A stretch of 59,232 bases of DNA from Streptomyces hirsutus (GCF_001418415.1 NZ_LIQT01000003.1:1-59232), one strand, 5' to 3'. Counted from the first letter of the stretch, positions 1 to 8,435 are shown. Notes: generated by a model from the sequence alone, not told the origin. Numbers and translations: made by a program.

Positions 1-419
1 CCGAACCCGGGGCGGTTCAATCCTCTCCTGCGCCGGGATTCACGTCGGACAGGCAGAGTCGGGGCGGGGCGGCCGCGGACCTCCCGGATGCCGCTCCGCG
101 CCGACCCGGCGACCGGACGGATGGGCCGACGCCCGGGCCCGGCGTCGAGGGTCGTGCGGAAGCCGACCGACTCTCGAGAAGGAGAAAGCACAGCCGGTCG
201 ATCGTACGGTCAGGTTCAGGAGAATGCCGAGTGCCGGTCCGAGAGCAGCGCGCGGTCCTCGACAGGGGCAGCGCTCAAACCGTTATCCCGTAAGGTCTGC
301 CCGTCTTCCATGCTGCATGCCCGTTCCCATATCCGCCATTGGTCGGTGTGATCGTTTATCGGTGGGGCCGCCCCAGAACTTGTGGGTGACCGTGGCGCCC
401 GGGGGTCGTTGCGCTGGTC
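1..419. other. No convincing gene
   Basis: No reading frame on either strand here has actinomycete-like codon use together with a ribosome binding site. Open frames on both strands are by-products of high GC. The stretch around 216-360 has relaxed codon use and may be decayed DNA. Confidence 0.5.
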
Positions 420-599
420 ATGGATGACTACGAGCACCTCGACCCGGACGAGAGCGGGTACGCGCCGGTGGATCACACGGCCCAGCGGCTGGCGTTGCTG
501 CCCCTGGAGGAGGCGCACGATCGGCTGCTGCTGACGGTGGCGCAGGAGGCGGACCGGCTGGCGAAGGAGATCGCCGCGCGCATCCCGTCGGAGAACTGA
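420..599 (+). CDS. Small hypothetical protein (59 aa)
   Basis: The frame starts at ATG 420 and ends at TGA 597-599. It encodes a 59-residue acidic, helix-prone protein that begins MDDYEHLDPDESGY and ends in a Leu/Ala/Glu-rich amphipathic stretch. Codon third positions are strongly GC-biased, unlike the flanking DNA, which is the main reason to believe it. I do not recognise the family. The start could also be the second in-frame codon region a few residues in, because no strong ribosome binding site is visible. It lies alone upstream of an IS6 element, so no operon context helps. Confidence 0.4.
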   Translation: MDDYEHLDPDESGYAPVDHTAQRLALLPLEEAHDRLLLTVAQEADRLAKEIAARIPSEN

Positions 600-935
600 G
601 GGCTCCCCGGACAAGGAGTCGGCGTACCGGCCGCCCGGCGGGGCATCCCTTGTCTCCCGGGGCGGGGTACACCTCCAAGGCCCGCGCCGACGAACCCCGA
701 GGTGGCCCAGGGCACGACTCAGGAAGCGACCCGGAGCGCGCCCCAGGATGCGACTCGCGGACCGGTCGCGACGTATCCCACGCGCGTGGGAGGCTCCTCC
801 GGTGAGCACCCTTCGACACCGGAACGGCGAGAACACCAAGTGACCGGGGCCGACCCCGCGGCCGTGTTCGACGCTGCCCGCGACCAGGCCCTCGAGGAGC
901 TCACCGGGCTGGTCGGACGCGTCCAGGCGTGCACC
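600..935. other. Intergenic stretch left of the IS6 element
   Basis: I see no gene here. The region runs up to the left terminal inverted repeat of the IS6 element. Its open frames lack a convincing start and conserved features. Confidence 0.45.
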
Positions 936-1800
936 GGGCACTGTCACGTTGGCTGATGGCGCGGGATGATCTTCGGGTTGATCATGGTGGAGGGGGTTGT
1001 CCGTGGGCAGTACGCCACCGTCGTACAAGGGGCACCGGTACCCGGTCGAGGTGATCTCCCACTGCGTGTGGCTGTACCACCGCTTCCCGTTGTCATTCCG
1101 TGAGGTGGAGGAGCTGATGCTGCAGCGCGGCGTGCTCGTCTCCTACGAGACAGTGCGTCGCTGGTGTCTGAAGTTCGGACAGGCCTACGCGAACGGACTG
1201 CGCCGCCGTCGGCCGCGGCCCGGGGACAAGTGGCACCTGGACGAGGTCTTCATCAAGGTCAACGGCGAGCTGAAGTACCTGTGGCGGGCCGTCGACCAGA
1301 ATGGCAACGTCCTGGACATCCTCGTCCAGAACCGGCGGGACAAGGCCGCGGCCCGGCGCTTCTTCCGCCGGCTGCTGAAGACGACCCGTACGGTGCCGCG
1401 GGTGGTCGTCACCGACAAGCTCCGCTCCTACGGCGCGGCGCACCGCGAGGTCATGCCCTCGGTGGAGCACCGCTCGCACAAGGGCCTGAACAATCGGGGC
1501 GAGAACAGTCATCAGCCGACGAGGCAGCGGGAACGCGCGATGAAGGGCTTCCGCAGTACCGGTGGGGCCCAGCGGTTCCTGTCCGCGTTCAGCGGCATCT
1601 CACCGCACTTCCGGCCCCGCCGCCACCTGATGACCGCCCCCAGCTACCGCGCCGAGATGACCATCCGCTTCGCGATCTGGGACCAGGCCACCGGCGCCGC
1701 CGGCCAGCCCGCCGCGGCCTGAGCACCGGCCCGAAACCCGGCCCCGCCACGCCCCGACGCGCCGTCAGGCACTCACACACTCAACAACGTGACAGCGCCC
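936..1800 (+). mobile_element. IS6-family insertion sequence, complete
   Basis: The element is bounded by imperfect terminal inverted repeats. The left end (936-954) reads GGGCACTGTCACGTTGGCT; the right end (1782-1800), read on the minus strand, is GGGCGCTGTCACGTTGTTG. The length of 865 bp is typical of the family, and one transposase gene fills it. No clean 8-bp target duplication is visible, which could mean the flanks have been rearranged. A truncated relative lies at 21592-21834 on the opposite strand. Confidence 0.8.
997..1722 (+). CDS. IS6-family DDE transposase
   Basis: This 241-residue protein is the transposase of the surrounding IS6 element and catalyses replicative transposition. 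The DDE catalytic motifs are visible: the first Asp in WHLDEVFIKV (about residue 84), the second in VVTDKLRSYG, and the Glu in RQRERAMKGFR, with the NRGENSHQPTR signature that is characteristic of IS6 enzymes just before it. An N-terminal helix-turn-helix segment (SFREVEELMLQRGVLVSYET) precedes the catalytic core. The TTG at 997 follows a GGAGGGGG stretch; the GTG at 1003 is an alternative start. The length is normal for the family and no frameshift is seen, so the enzyme may be active. Confidence 0.9.
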   Translation: MSVGSTPPSYKGHRYPVEVISHCVWLYHRFPLSFREVEELMLQRGVLVSYETVRRWCLKFGQAYANGLRRRRPRPGDKWHLDEVFIKVNGELKYLWRAVDQNGNVLDILVQNRRDKAAARRFFRRLLKTTRTVPRVVVTDKLRSYGAAHREVMPSVEHRSHKGLNNRGENSHQPTRQRERAMKGFRSTGGAQRFLSAFSGISPHFRPRRHLMTAPSYRAEMTIRFAIWDQATGAAGQPAAA

Positions 1801-1981
1801 CTTCAGGCGCTTGGCCGCCCGGCCCGCGTCGTAGCAGATCGCCCTCCAGCTTACCGGGCACGCCCGCGCGGTCGCTGCCGACGTCCAGAGCCGCGCCGCC
1901 CTGCCAAAGAACGACGGCCGCGGCGCCCTCGCCGAAGTCAGTGCGTTGTGGCAAACCGGTCCCCGAGGCCGTCGTCAACGT

Positions 1982-2607
1982 GTTGCGACCCCTCGAAGGG
2001 GCGATGAGGACGTGGGGCAAGCCCGGCGCCCGCGTCACCCTCGTCGAGTTGCGACCCCTCGAAGGGGCGATGAGGACCGGCAAGCCCCGCGCGGGTGAGG
2101 TCGCCTGGGTCGGGTTGCGATCCCTCGAAGGGGCGATGAGGACCAGCACCTACGGGCCCGGCGCCACCTACCTGTACTCGTTGCGACCCCTCGAAGGGGC
2201 GATGAGGACACCGGGCCGTCCGGGGCCGGCCAGCGGACGATCTGCGGTTGCGACCCCTCGAAGGGGCGATGAGGACACATGGTCACTTCCCCTTCCGGCG
2301 GGCGAGCGGGATGTTGCGACCCCTCGAAGGGGCGATGAGGACCGCAGCGGGACACCGAGCAGTACGTGGAGCTCTTCCAGTTGCGACCCCTCGAAGGGGC
2401 GATGAGGACCGCGGTTGACGAGGGTCACCCCGTCGTCGGCGACACGTTGCGACCCCTCGAAGGGGCGATGAGGACCACCGAGGTCGCCCGCAAGTCGCAG
2501 GCCATCTACGAGTTGCGACCCCTCGAAGGGGCGATGAGGACCGAGACGAGTTTCCTCGAGATCCGGCAGTCGCTGACGTTGCGACCCCTCGAAGGGGCGA
2601 TGAGGAC
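1982..2607 (-). CRISPR. CRISPR array 1: 10 repeats, 9 spacers
   Basis: Ten 30-nt repeats begin at 1982, 2048, 2114, 2180, 2247, 2313, 2380, 2446, 2512 and 2578. Nine spacers of 36-37 nt separate them. On the plus strand each repeat starts GTTGCGACCCCTCGAAGG and ends GATGAGGAC; the inner CCCCTCGAAGGGG is palindromic. The third repeat has one C-to-T change. The complement ends in GTCGCAAC, resembling the 8-nt handle of type I-B/III crRNAs, so transcription is inferred on the minus strand. A leader would then be expected beyond 2607, but that site holds the truncated cas3-like frame. The 22-codon period keeps long spurious frames open through the array. Confidence 0.97.
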
Positions 2608-2834
2608 GCGACGCCTACGCCGCCGCCCTCGACGAAGCCACAGGGAACCCCAAGACCGGCAGGCTCCTCGCGGACGAGTACCTGATCCCCATGCCGCACT
2701 GGGCCGGAGCCCTCACCCGCTACGAACAACAGCTCAAGGTCCGCATCGTCGACGCAGACTACGACCCCGTTCTCGGCCTGCTCACTGTCAGCGGCCTGCC
2801 TCAGCAGACCTACCACCCCGGGGAAGTCCTGTGA
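2608..2834 (+). pseudogene. 3' remnant of a CRISPR gene, probably cas3
   Basis: Directly after the last repeat an open frame without its own start codes for about 75 residues, including LIPMPHWAGALTRYEQ and a Pro/Gly-rich tail, and stops at 2832-2834. The stop overlaps the GTG of cas4 by four bases (GTGA). In type I-B loci cas3 commonly precedes cas4, and the segment looks like a Cas3 C-terminal region, so I read it as what is left after a deletion fused the array to the gene. The family call rests on position and style and could be wrong; what is solid is that a 5'-truncated frame is coupled to cas4. Confidence 0.55.
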
Positions 2835-3328
2835 TCGATACGGAAGATGTCGGCGGCGTCCATATCAAGTACCTCTACCACTGCCCCCGACAACTCTGGC
2901 TCTACCTGCACGGCATCCGCCCCGAGCACCTCAGCACCACCGTCCAACTGGGCGAAGCCGTCCACGACACCTCCTACACCCGCAACACCCCCGTCGATCT
3001 CGGCGCCGCCCGACTGGACTTCATCGACGGCAGCCACTGGGTACACGAGGTCAAATCCTCCGCCCGCCCCAGCCCGGCCGACCAGGCACAAGGACGCCAC
3101 TACTGCCACCGACTCCGCCGCGTCGGCATCGACGCCCAAGGAGCCGTGCTGCACTACCCCAAAACCCGCCGAACACAGCGCTTCCCCTACACCCCAGAAG
3201 CAGAAAACCAGGCCGAAGCAGACATCGCCGAAGTCCTCGCGATCGCCGCCCAACCCAACTCACCAGAGCGACTCACACGATCCGCCTGCCGCGGCTGCAG
3301 CTACACCGACTACTGCTGGACGGAATGA
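2831..3328 (+). CDS. cas4: CRISPR-associated exonuclease Cas4
   Basis: The 165-residue protein is a RecB-family nuclease that trims prespacers and checks their PAM before Cas1-Cas2 integration. Visible features are the N-terminal Cys in YHCPRQLWLYLHG, the nuclease motifs LDFIDG and HEVKSS (catalytic Asp, then Glu-Val-Lys), a QGRHYCHRL segment (the QhxxY-type motif), and the C-terminal iron-sulphur cysteines CRGCSYTDYC. The GTG start at 2831 overlaps the upstream remnant by four bases, which indicates translational coupling. The stop is followed at once by cas1 (ATG 3330). The length is typical for Cas4 of type I-B systems, and no defect is seen. Confidence 0.93.
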   Translation: MIDTEDVGGVHIKYLYHCPRQLWLYLHGIRPEHLSTTVQLGEAVHDTSYTRNTPVDLGAARLDFIDGSHWVHEVKSSARPSPADQAQGRHYCHRLRRVGIDAQGAVLHYPKTRRTQRFPYTPEAENQAEADIAEVLAIAAQPNSPERLTRSACRGCSYTDYCWTE

Positions 3329-3329
3329 C

Positions 3330-4310
3330 ATGCCCGCCACCGCCCGCACCTACTGGCTCACCAGCCCATGCCGGATCCGCCGCAAGGACGAATCCCTCAT
3401 CATCGAACGCGAGAACGCCGACAACGTCCACATCCCCGTCACCGACGTCCGCGACATCGTCGCCTGCGCCGAGACCGACATCAACACCGCAGTCGTCTCC
3501 CTCCTCAACCGGCACCGCATCAACATCCACCTCCTCAGCTACTACGGCGACTACGCCGGCTCCCTCCTCACCTCCGAGACCAGCACCTCAGGCCAGACCG
3601 TCCTCGCCCAGGCACGCACCGCCGAGAACCCTCAAACCAGCCTGAAGATCGCCCGCGACATCGTCGACGCCACCGCCTTCAACGTAAAACGCGTCGTCGA
3701 CCGCAAACTCCTCACCCGCCCCTACACCGTCCTCCAAGAATCCATCACCGCCGCCAAGACCCCCTCCCAGCTCATGGGCGCCGAAGGAACCTTCCGCCGC
3801 TCCGCCTGGGAAGTCATCGACACGAAACTCCCTGACTGGCTGCAGCTCGGCGGACGCAGCCGCCGCCCACCGAAAAATGCAGGGAACGCCTTCATCAGCT
3901 ACGTCAACGGCATCACATACGCACGAGTCCTCACCGCCATACGCCTCACCCCACTCCACAGCGGTATCGCCTTCCTGCACAGCAGCATGGAACGCCAGCG
4001 TCACTCCCTGGTCCTGGACCTCGCCGAAATGTTCAAGCCCCTCTTCGCAGAGCGCCTCCTGCTACGCATGGCCAACCGCAACCAGCTGAAAGAACACCAC
4101 TTCGACCGCGAGACCAACCAGGCAATGCTCAGCGAAGCCGGCCGCAAATTCGTCGTACAGAGCGTCCGTGACGAGTTTGCCGTCACCATCGCCCACCGCA
4201 GCCTCGGCCGGAACGTCGCCTACGACGAACTCCTCTACCTCGACGCCCTCGCCCTGACCCGGCACTGCCTGGAAGGCACCCCATACAAACCCTTCAGAAT
4301 CTGGTGGTGA
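3330..4310 (+). CDS. cas1: CRISPR integrase Cas1 (type I-B like)
   Basis: This 326-residue protein is the metal-dependent integrase subunit of the spacer acquisition complex with Cas2. The conserved catalytic residues are present: Glu in LMGAEGTFRR (about residue 151), His in AFLHSSMERQRH (about 215) and Asp in SLVLDLAEMFKP (about 230). The N-terminal beta domain and the helical NAFISYVNGITYARVL segment are also recognisable. The start at 3330 leaves one base after the cas4 stop. The gene looks intact, so adaptation could still work even though no effector genes lie nearby. Slightly lower GC and many CAC/AAC codons differ from the peptide cluster and fit horizontal transfer. Confidence 0.97.
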   Translation: MPATARTYWLTSPCRIRRKDESLIIERENADNVHIPVTDVRDIVACAETDINTAVVSLLNRHRINIHLLSYYGDYAGSLLTSETSTSGQTVLAQARTAENPQTSLKIARDIVDATAFNVKRVVDRKLLTRPYTVLQESITAAKTPSQLMGAEGTFRRSAWEVIDTKLPDWLQLGGRSRRPPKNAGNAFISYVNGITYARVLTAIRLTPLHSGIAFLHSSMERQRHSLVLDLAEMFKPLFAERLLLRMANRNQLKEHHFDRETNQAMLSEAGRKFVVQSVRDEFAVTIAHRSLGRNVAYDELLYLDALALTRHCLEGTPYKPFRIWW

Positions 4311-4317
4311 CCAAACC

Positions 4318-4581
4318 GTGTACGTGGTCGTCGTCTACGACACCCTCGCAAAACGCAACTCCCACATCCTGCGAACCTGCCGCCAGTACCTCCACCACGT
4401 CCAGCGCAGCGTCTTCGAAGGCCAGCTCAGTGACGCTCAGCTCCGCCGCTTCCAAGCCGCCGTCGAATCCGTCCTCGACCTGACGTACGACAACGTCCTC
4501 GTCTACACCTTCCCACCCGGTACCAGCCCACAACGCCTCGAATGGGGCGCAGCCGAACCAGCTCCCAGCGACGTGCTGTAA
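4318..4581 (+). CDS. cas2: CRISPR adaptation protein Cas2
   Basis: The 87-residue protein is the structural partner of Cas1. It starts VYVVVVYDTLAKRN with the conserved Asp after the first beta strand and contains the RYLHHVQRSVFEGQL-type region (written here as QYLHHVQRSVFEGQL), both hallmarks of Cas2. The GTG start at 4318 lies 7 bases after the cas1 stop, so cas4-cas1-cas2 form one operon. The gene is followed by a 143-bp stretch and then array 2. Confidence 0.95.
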   Translation: MYVVVVYDTLAKRNSHILRTCRQYLHHVQRSVFEGQLSDAQLRRFQAAVESVLDLTYDNVLVYTFPPGTSPQRLEWGAAEPAPSDVL

Positions 4582-4724
4582 TCAGGATGAGATCGGAAAC
4601 CGAACACTGGCACGCACTGAATTGCAGCGCCACACCGGGGCGGAGGACGCTACCGGAGGTCTGCTGCAAAATGTGGCGACGGATGCTCTGCAAGACCACC
4701 TGCCACCAGGGCCTTTACTGTGGG
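4582..4724 (+). promoter_or_regulatory. Probable leader of CRISPR array 2
   Basis: This 143-bp non-coding stretch lies between cas2 and the first repeat of array 2. Leaders lie upstream of the newest repeat. Array 2 has perfect repeats at this end and degenerate ones at the far end, which supports a leader here and plus-strand transcription. Confidence 0.6.
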
Positions 4725-5084
4725 GTCCTCATTGCCCCTTCGAGGGGTCGCAACCCTACGACCAGCCGTCCGCCGACCGCAGGAAAACCAAGTCCTCATT
4801 GCCCCTTCGAGGGGTCGCAACCCCTTGTCTCCTGGGGTGCCGGGTGCGCCGTCCTGGCGTGTCCTCATTGCCCCTTCGAGGGGTCGCAACCTGTACAGGT
4901 AGGTGGCGCCGGGTCCGTAGGTGCTGGTCCTCATTGCCCCTTCGAGGGGTCGCAACAGGCCGGGGATTCCGTCGGCGGGCTGGCCCGGGCGGGTCCTTAT
5001 CGCCCCTTCGAGGGGTCACAACTACAGGTCCGCGACCGCCGCGGCGAGGTCCTCGGCGTCCTCATCGCCCCTCGCGGTGGTGAC
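4725..5084 (+). CRISPR. CRISPR array 2: 6 repeats, 5 spacers
   Basis: Repeats begin at 4725, 4792, 4861, 4927, 4993 and 5058. Spacers are 35-39 nt. The first four repeats are identical (starting GTCCTCATTGCCCCTTCG, ending GGGGTCGCAAC). The fifth has C-to-T and G-to-A changes, and the sixth (5058-5084) is truncated and degenerate, so the 3' end is the old, trailer end. The consensus is the reverse complement of array 1 with one fixed base difference (ATTG for ATCG). Spacer 3 (4891-4926) nearly matches array 1 spacer 3 (2144-2179). Confidence 0.96.
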
Positions 5085-5226
5085 GTCCTTCATGCTCACC
5101 CAACGTCCAGCTCGGTCAGTACGGCCCGGAGCGACAGCGGCTCCGGGCGATCCTCTATGAAAACCGCTGCCACCGGGGCCGGGCGACCTGCCACCATCAG
5201 GCAAGAGTTCAATCAGGCGAGGAACG

Positions 5227-6063
5227 ATGGCCAACTTCCAATACGGCTTCAACGACTTCAACGTCGACTTCCGGGCGCAGCAGAACGTGACCTTCACCCA
5301 GGGATGGGACGTACACCGTCTCGCCCTGACCTTCGAGGTGACCGCCCGCGGCGACTACGCCGTGGACGCGCCGTTCCTCGTCTCCGGCAGCCTCTGGACG
5401 TACGAGATGCCCAGCCCCGCGAGCTGGATCGGAGTCCTGCACGCCCCCTCGGGACCGGTCGGGCTGAAGGCGTTCATGCAGACGCTCACGCTGGAGACGA
5501 CCGTGACCGACCAGCAGCTGCGCGGCCTGGAGAAGCTGCGCGCGGGCGCCGACCTGTCCCTGCGCGCCCAACTCACCCTGACTGCTCTGGAGTACGCAAA
5601 GCACTGGCCCGTCGCCCAGGACCAGGAGGTCATCCGCATTCCGCATGCGACGTGGAGCAACGCCCTCGTCCAGCTCGATGCCGGCGCCTTCGTCGACGTC
5701 CTCATCCCGGTCACCACCGTGGAGGCCCGGGCCACCGGCGCACGACGGATCCGCGAAGCGAAGACCGCGATCCGCGACGGACGGTACGAGCACGCCGTCG
5801 CCCTCGCCCGAGCGGCCCTCGATCCCGTACGCGAGGCCTGCAACACCCGGAAGGTGCACGACCAGGCGGCACAGAAGAAGGCCGGGGAACGGGACCAGGA
5901 ACAGCGCTGGGCGATGCTCACCCAGAGCGCCTACGCCCTGTTCAGCGGAGCACCGCACGACGACTCAGGCACCACCGAGAACTTCACCTGGACCCGCGCC
6001 GACGCCATTGCGGCCGTCGCCACCGCCGCGGGCCTGCTCGCCCGGCTGGAAGATCTGCCGTAA
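5227..6063 (+). CDS. Hypothetical protein (278 aa)
   Basis: The frame starts MANFQYGFNDFNVDF at ATG 5227, after an AGGCGAGGA sequence, and ends at 6063 just before a strong terminator hairpin. Codon use is typical of the host. The N-terminal half is beta-rich and reads like a structured domain; the C-terminal part (about residues 150-250) is helical with a charged region rich in Arg, Lys, Glu and Gln (KKAGERDQEQRW) that may form a coiled coil. There is no signal peptide or membrane segment, so it is probably cytoplasmic. I do not recognise the family. It stands alone between CRISPR array 2 and a small membrane protein gene. Confidence 0.7.
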   Translation: MANFQYGFNDFNVDFRAQQNVTFTQGWDVHRLALTFEVTARGDYAVDAPFLVSGSLWTYEMPSPASWIGVLHAPSGPVGLKAFMQTLTLETTVTDQQLRGLEKLRAGADLSLRAQLTLTALEYAKHWPVAQDQEVIRIPHATWSNALVQLDAGAFVDVLIPVTTVEARATGARRIREAKTAIRDGRYEHAVALARAALDPVREACNTRKVHDQAAQKKAGERDQEQRWAMLTQSAYALFSGAPHDDSGTTENFTWTRADAIAAVATAAGLLARLEDLP

Positions 6064-6082
6064 GCACCGGGCCGGACACAGT

Positions 6083-6116
6083 GACGGGCCGCACGAAGTC
6101 TTTCGTGCGGCCCGTC
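6083..6116. terminator. Hairpin terminator after the 278-aa gene
   Basis: A perfect 15-bp stem (6083-6097 with 6102-6116, beginning GACGGGCCGCACGAA) closes a 4-nt GTCT loop 20 bp after the upstream stop codon. It lacks a U-tract, as is usual in Streptomyces. Confidence 0.8.
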
Positions 6117-6337
6117 GACGTCTGCTTCAGAGGTTCGCGTGGACTCTGGCGACGGTCAAGGGCGACGGCCGCGGCGCCCTCAGCGCACTGCTGGTACGTC
6201 GTGGAGTGGGTCGCAACCAAACTTCGCTGGAGCCTGGCGCGGATGAAGTCGAGGTGGCGGCCGGCTGTCCGGATCGGACCGTGACGTACTTGGAGGGCCG
6301 AGCCGTTGGCCGGCTCAGCCCCCTGCACCGGTGCGGG

Positions 6338-6535
6338 TTAGCGGGCGAGGACGATGGCGAGGGCGGTGGTGGTGGTGCCGCCGCCCAGCAGTGCCGCCAG
6401 GACGATGGGGGAGAGGTAGAGCTTGAGCTCGAAGTGACGCCCGACGCGTACGTGGACTGCGTGACGGCTGTTGTCGTTGTCGGCGTCCTGAGCGGACGGG
6501 TCGGGAGGCGGCGTGGCGGGCAGGGTGGTCGACAC
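6338..6535 (-). CDS. Small single-span membrane protein (65 aa)
   Basis: The minus-strand frame from GTG 6535 encodes 65 residues. The first half is polar and disordered (Pro, Asp, Asn rich); the C-terminal 25 residues (LSPIVLAALLGGGTTTTALA) form one transmembrane helix ending in Arg. An AGGAGA sequence lies about 8 bases before the GTG and decides the start over longer in-frame alternatives. I do not recognise a family, and no neighbour suggests a role. A toxin-like or phage-like small membrane protein is possible but unproven. Confidence 0.5.
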   Translation of the reverse strand: MSTTLPATPPPDPSAQDADNDNSRHAVHVRVGRHFELKLYLSPIVLAALLGGGTTTTALAIVLAR

Positions 6536-7249
6536 GGATGGTCTCCTGAGGTGTTGGCCCGGTGGTGCTGGGGCACCGCACGGGTGGTGTCTGGCGAGTG
6601 GCAAACCCAGCGATCGGCGGGCTCCGGCCAGAAGGCCACCGCGCTGGGAGCGTCAGAATGCACGGCCCGTTTGGCGCGGGCAACTTCCCCGTGCCCGCGC
6701 AGCAATAGCCCCGGGAACCGAGGGGATCGGGCCTGCGTTTATAGTGCCGCGACGCCTCGCTCAGGATCGGGCAAATCGGTTCACTACCGGGCTAATCGCC
6801 GGTTGATGATACGACGGCACGTCAACAACGCCTGTGCTCACGCGGTACCGAACGAGTGATGTCGGGCAACGGCCCATGCGCTGTGCGTGTAGCCGAGATC
6901 ACTTCCCCTCGGGAGAGGGGGATCGGCCGCCGCTCCCTCCTTCTCTGGCCGGAGCGGGGAGCGGCGGCTCTCGCCAGACATGGCAGCCACGCCTGTGATC
7001 CCCCTGCCCACCGAACGGACCGCGAGCTGGTCACGGGCGCAAGGGCAGGCAGGGATGTTCGAGGATATTGCCCCATCGGGTAGTCATCATTCGGAGAAGC
7101 CGGGAATTCGCTCTCGATCAGCGGAAAGCCTGGACACCAGTGCCTGCAACCCGGTAGGGGTCCTTCACCGCACGGTGTGGGGGCCCGGGAGCCGTCACGG
7201 TGGTCGCCCCGACCACGCCTCCAGCCGCGCTACCTACAACAACGTTCTG
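6536..7249. other. Long intergenic stretch without a clear gene
   Basis: About 700 bp with relaxed codon structure on both strands. A few near-palindromic GC-rich segments are present, but no frame has a convincing start and host-like codon use. It may contain the decayed 5' part of the next gene. Confidence 0.4.
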
Positions 7250-7780
7250 GTGAACCCGCAGGGCGTCATCATCGGAGAGCAGAAGGACTTCACCCAGAAC
7301 AACACCGCCGGCATCGACCCGAGCGCCTTCGTCCAGCTCGGCGGGTACGTGGGCCAGATCAGCGGCACGCTGAACATGTCCGAGCCGGACCGCGTGGAAC
7401 TTGAGCGCGTCGCCCAGGAGCTCCACGCCGAAGCGACCTTACCGAACCCCGAGCCGGGCCGGATGCGACAGATCACGACCCAGGTCAAGACCATGCTGGT
7501 GGAAGCCGGTGCGACGGCCGCCGCCCAGGTCGGCATCCAGATGGGTGCTAATGACCCGGACTTCCCCGCTTCGGCCGACAAACGCGGCGCCGAACTCCTC
7601 TACCGCATCGGCGACCTCAAGAAGTGGGTCCGCAACCGGCCCCGCGGCGCGGCCGGCACCACCGACGTCGACCTGACCGCCCCGGTCCGTCCGGACGTGG
7701 CGAGGCGTGCCTCCAAGCGGTCACGCCTCGCCTTCACCGAACGGTGGTGTCGGTGGCGGGTCATACCCTGTCAGCTGTGA
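7250..7780 (+). CDS. Hypothetical protein, start uncertain (about 177 aa)
   Basis: A conserved-looking frame includes VNPQGVIIGEQKDFTQNN at the N-terminus and then helical, Glu/Ala-rich sequence. The frame is open back to 6980, but the upstream part has no normal codon bias, so I start at GTG 7250. The gene may be 5'-truncated, since a recognisable sequence (TYNN) precedes this codon. The stop codon overlaps the GTG of the next gene (GTGA, 7777-7780), so the two are translationally coupled. It contains a TTA codon at about 7437, rare in Streptomyces. Family unknown; repeated NNxxxN and GDxTQNN-like features occur in actinomycete proteins of unknown role. Confidence 0.5.
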   Translation: MNPQGVIIGEQKDFTQNNTAGIDPSAFVQLGGYVGQISGTLNMSEPDRVELERVAQELHAEATLPNPEPGRMRQITTQVKTMLVEAGATAAAQVGIQMGANDPDFPASADKRGAELLYRIGDLKKWVRNRPRGAAGTTDVDLTAPVRPDVARRASKRSRLAFTERWCRWRVIPCQL

Positions 7781-8268
7781 CGTTCAATCAGACCGAAGAC
7801 GAGATGCAGGCGCACATCGACGGACCTGTCCAAGCAGCCTGGAAGTGGCTCCAGGCCGTTGTCGATGACCGAGACTTCGAGACTGCCTGGGACTTGACCG
7901 CTCCTGAACTGCAACGGGCACGAGCCCGAGCGTGGCTGGAGGCCAACCTCCCGCCGACTCCAGCATCAGACACGGAGCGAACCGTTGAACAACTCATGCA
8001 AGGAACCGCTCCGAGGCCTCTGCGATCGAGGTTCGCGGTCGCGGAGCTGAACTCGTACGTGGAGTCGTTCGGGCACCTGGACACCGATCAGATGGGCGCG
8101 GCGAGCCGACCCCGCGTCATCGGCCCCGATGCCGAGCTCGTCGTTCTGGCGCAGCTGGGCCAGGAACGCAAGGTCTTCACCGAGCCGACCCTTGTCCACG
8201 GGCTGACTTTCCTGATGCACCTTGTCCACGGCCGCTGGCTGGTCGCCGATCCGGACTACCGACGCTGA
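7777..8268 (+). CDS. Hypothetical protein (163 aa)
   Basis: The GTG at 7777 overlaps the upstream stop by four bases, so the gene is probably translated together with its neighbour. The protein has a helix-loop start (VQAAWKWLQAVVDDRDFETAWDLT region) followed by beta-rich sequence ending HGRWLVADPDYRR. That order is reminiscent of NTF2-like (SnoaL-type) small alpha+beta folds, where an N-terminal helix is followed by a curved sheet and a terminal WLVxD strand. This is only a fold impression. There is no signal peptide. A convergent terminator follows. Confidence 0.6.
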   Translation: MTFNQTEDEMQAHIDGPVQAAWKWLQAVVDDRDFETAWDLTAPELQRARARAWLEANLPPTPASDTERTVEQLMQGTAPRPLRSRFAVAELNSYVESFGHLDTDQMGAASRPRVIGPDAELVVLAQLGQERKVFTEPTLVHGLTFLMHLVHGRWLVADPDYRR

Positions 8269-8361
8269 CCCGAGGCGGCGGCTGCGAGCGGAGACGGTTC
8301 CCGGGACCTATTTTTGCCTGCCGTCGTCCTGCTGCCGGTGAAAGGGTTCTGGCACATACCA

Positions 8362-8400
8362 CGGGCCCCGGGGGATCAGCCTTGACGTCCCCGGGGCCCG
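8362..8400. terminator. Bidirectional hairpin terminator
   Basis: A 12-bp perfect stem (8362-8373 with 8389-8400, CGGGCCCCGGGG) surrounds a 15-nt loop. It lies between the convergent 3' ends of the 163-aa gene and the PIN-domain gene. Confidence 0.75.
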
Positions 8401-8435
8401 GTATAGGTTCGCGCTCTCCACCTACAGCGCGGAGG

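Noticed and set aside
1..45. Possible tRNA 3' end (GGTTCAATCC)
   Set aside because: The T-stem does not pair over five bases and no acceptor or anticodon arm is visible.
216..360. Minus-strand frame NDHTDQWRIWERACSMEDG
   Set aside because: Codon use includes TTA and is not GC-biased at third positions; no start signal or known family.
936..1800. 8-bp target duplication around the IS6 element
   Set aside because: The bases outside the two inverted repeats do not match, so no duplication is claimed.
1164..2430. Long open frames on both strands through the CRISPR arrays, with repeated RPLEGAMRT-like or VLIAPSRGRN-like text
   Set aside because: They arise because repeat plus spacer is 66 nt, a multiple of three, so stop-free frames persist. 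They are not genes.
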